Assembly (NCBI RefSeq): GCF_900129835.1 | Contig: NZ_FQXA01000006.1 | Location: forward strand, 248,001 to 312,000 | Direction: 5' to 3' | From: Stutzerimonas xanthomarina DSM 18231 | Lineage (GTDB): Bacteria > Pseudomonadota > Gammaproteobacteria > Pseudomonadales > Pseudomonadaceae | DNA: 64,000 nt | Shown here: positions 63,201 through 64,000 of the stretch, in pieces | Layout: each line of letters starts with the position of its first letter | Numbering within the stretch: position 1 is the stretch's first letter | Program-made: the position numbers and the translations under genes | The notes under the pieces: model-generated | What the model saw: the letters and a program-made list of their open reading frames with translations, nothing else | Databases searched by the model: none | What the model was told of the DNA's origin: nothing

Positions 63201-64000
63201 TCACAGTTTGAAACTACCCATCTGCCGGCTCAGATCATCTGCCAGACGGCTCAGTTGCTGACAATCTTCACGACAGACCTGCACGTCTGTGGCGGTGGCC
63301 TGGGCCAGATCAGCGATACCCTGCACGTTGCGGGTGATCTCCTCGGTCACGCTGCTCTGCTCCTCGGTCGCTGCCGCCACCTGGGTGTTCATGTCGCTGA
63401 TCGCCTCGACCTGTTCGGTGATGGCACCGAGCGACTGCCCGGTGCGCTGGCTGGCCTGTACGCCGGTGCCGGTCGCAGCCTGCCCTGCATGCATCGAGCT
63501 GACCGCATTCTCGGCACCACTCTTGAGCCCCTGAATCATCTGCTGGATCTCGTCAGTGGATGCTTGCGTGCGGCTGGCCAGGGTGCGAACTTCATCGGCG
63601 ACCACCGCAAAGCCTCGGCCCATTTCACCAGCGCGAGCAGCCTCGATGGCCGCATTGAGCGCCAGCAGGTTGGTCTGCTCGGAGATACTGCGGATCACGG
63701 CCAACACCTTGTCGATGGAGGCGACCTGCTGCGCGAGATCGGTAACCGACTCCGCGGCGTGGCCGATCTCGCCGGACATCTTCTCAATGTGCGCAATAGA
63801 ATCGCTGACCACCTTGAGCGCTTCCACCGCCTCGCTGCGTGCACCTTGCGATGCCTGGGCAGCGCTGCTGGCATTCTGCGCGATCTCCTGCACAGTCAGG
63901 CCCATCTCGTGCACCGCGGTGGCAACCATATCGGTCATTTCATGCTGGCGGCCCGCCCGCGTCGCGGTGTTGTCGACGACCTGCGCCACCTGGCCAACGG
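63201..64000 (-). CDS. Methyl-accepting chemotaxis protein, 3' part (gene continues beyond the window)
   Basis: The frame is open to the right edge, so only the cytoplasmic signalling C-terminus (about 266 residues) is seen. It has the highly conserved hairpin tip [36 protein letters not shown], flanked by coiled-coil methylation helices. The ligand-binding part lies outside, so its signal is unknown. A link to purine chemotaxis is only a guess from location. Confidence 0.95.
   Translation of the reverse strand, partial: VGQVAQVVDNTATRAGRQHEMTDMVATAVHEMGLTVQEIAQNASSAAQASQGARSEAVEALKVVSDSIAHIEKMSGEIGHAAESVTDLAQQVASIDKVLAVIRSISEQTNLLALNAAIEAARAGEMGRGFAVVADEVRTLASRTQASTDEIQQMIQGLKSGAENAVSSMHAGQAATGTGVQASQRTGQSLGAITEQVEAISDMNTQVAAATEEQSSVTEEITRNVQGIADLAQATATDVQVCREDCQQLSRLADDLSRQMGSFKL

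Overview
The window is high-GC, densely packed chromosomal DNA from a gammaproteobacterium, most likely a pseudomonad and perhaps of the P. stutzeri group. That placement is inferred from gene content (RapA, EgtB/EgtD, a braCDEFG-type transporter, PuuD-type purine catabolism) and from Pseudomonas-style REP palindromes. No ribosomal RNA, tRNA, insertion sequence, prophage or CRISPR array was seen.

Left part (1-28.5 kb). It opens with the 3' part of rapA and a large antisense-oriented lhr helicase gene that carries a REP pair inside its reading frame. A small unknown gene plus a short-chain dehydrogenase follow, then an ergothioneine operon (egtB-egtD) translationally coupled to a secreted S8-like peptidase whose catalytic Asp position is Glu. 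A secreted GH5 glycoside hydrolase has three N-terminal repeats and a long AT-rich leader. Then come housekeeping and accessory genes: a DEAD-box helicase, a LysR regulator, periplasmic PpiA, a CHAD protein and a YegD-type Hsp70. A minus-strand cluster carries an MFS transporter, a hydroxypyruvate-isomerase-like gene, a tartronate-semialdehyde-reductase-like gene, a protealysin-like M4 protease with its emfourin-like inhibitor, and three tandem paralogues of an unknown small protein.

Middle part (28.7-37.9 kb). Two ABC transporters: a PhnD/PhnC/PhnE/PhnE-type oxyanion importer and a complete branched-chain amino-acid importer (braC, then livHMGF).

Right part (38-63 kb). A purine salvage and catabolism island: 8-oxoguanine deaminase, nucleoside 2-deoxyribosyltransferase, a decayed chaA antiporter, xanthine dehydrogenase xdhABC, guanine deaminase, a GntR/FCD regulator, three nucleobase permeases, 5-hydroxyisourate hydrolase, allantoinase puuE, OHCU decarboxylase uraD, allantoicase alc, ureidoglycolate lyase allA, membrane urate hydroxylase puuD and a Tsx-like porin. 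Together these take up purines, oxidise them to urate and allantoin, and split allantoate to urea and glyoxylate. Palindromes TTGTATACAA or TTGTGCACAA lie in front of gntR, the first permease, puuE and the last permease, with a weaker copy near uraH. The operator sits between or over the predicted -35 and -10 boxes at two of them, so I propose they are the binding sites of the local GntR protein. This is the most useful new inference in the window. The right edge cuts a methyl-accepting chemotaxis protein.

Intergenic spaces of the island hold several families of palindromic repeats (GGTGGGCTTTAGCCCACC type, GTGGGAGCG...CGCTCCCAC type, and REP pairs).
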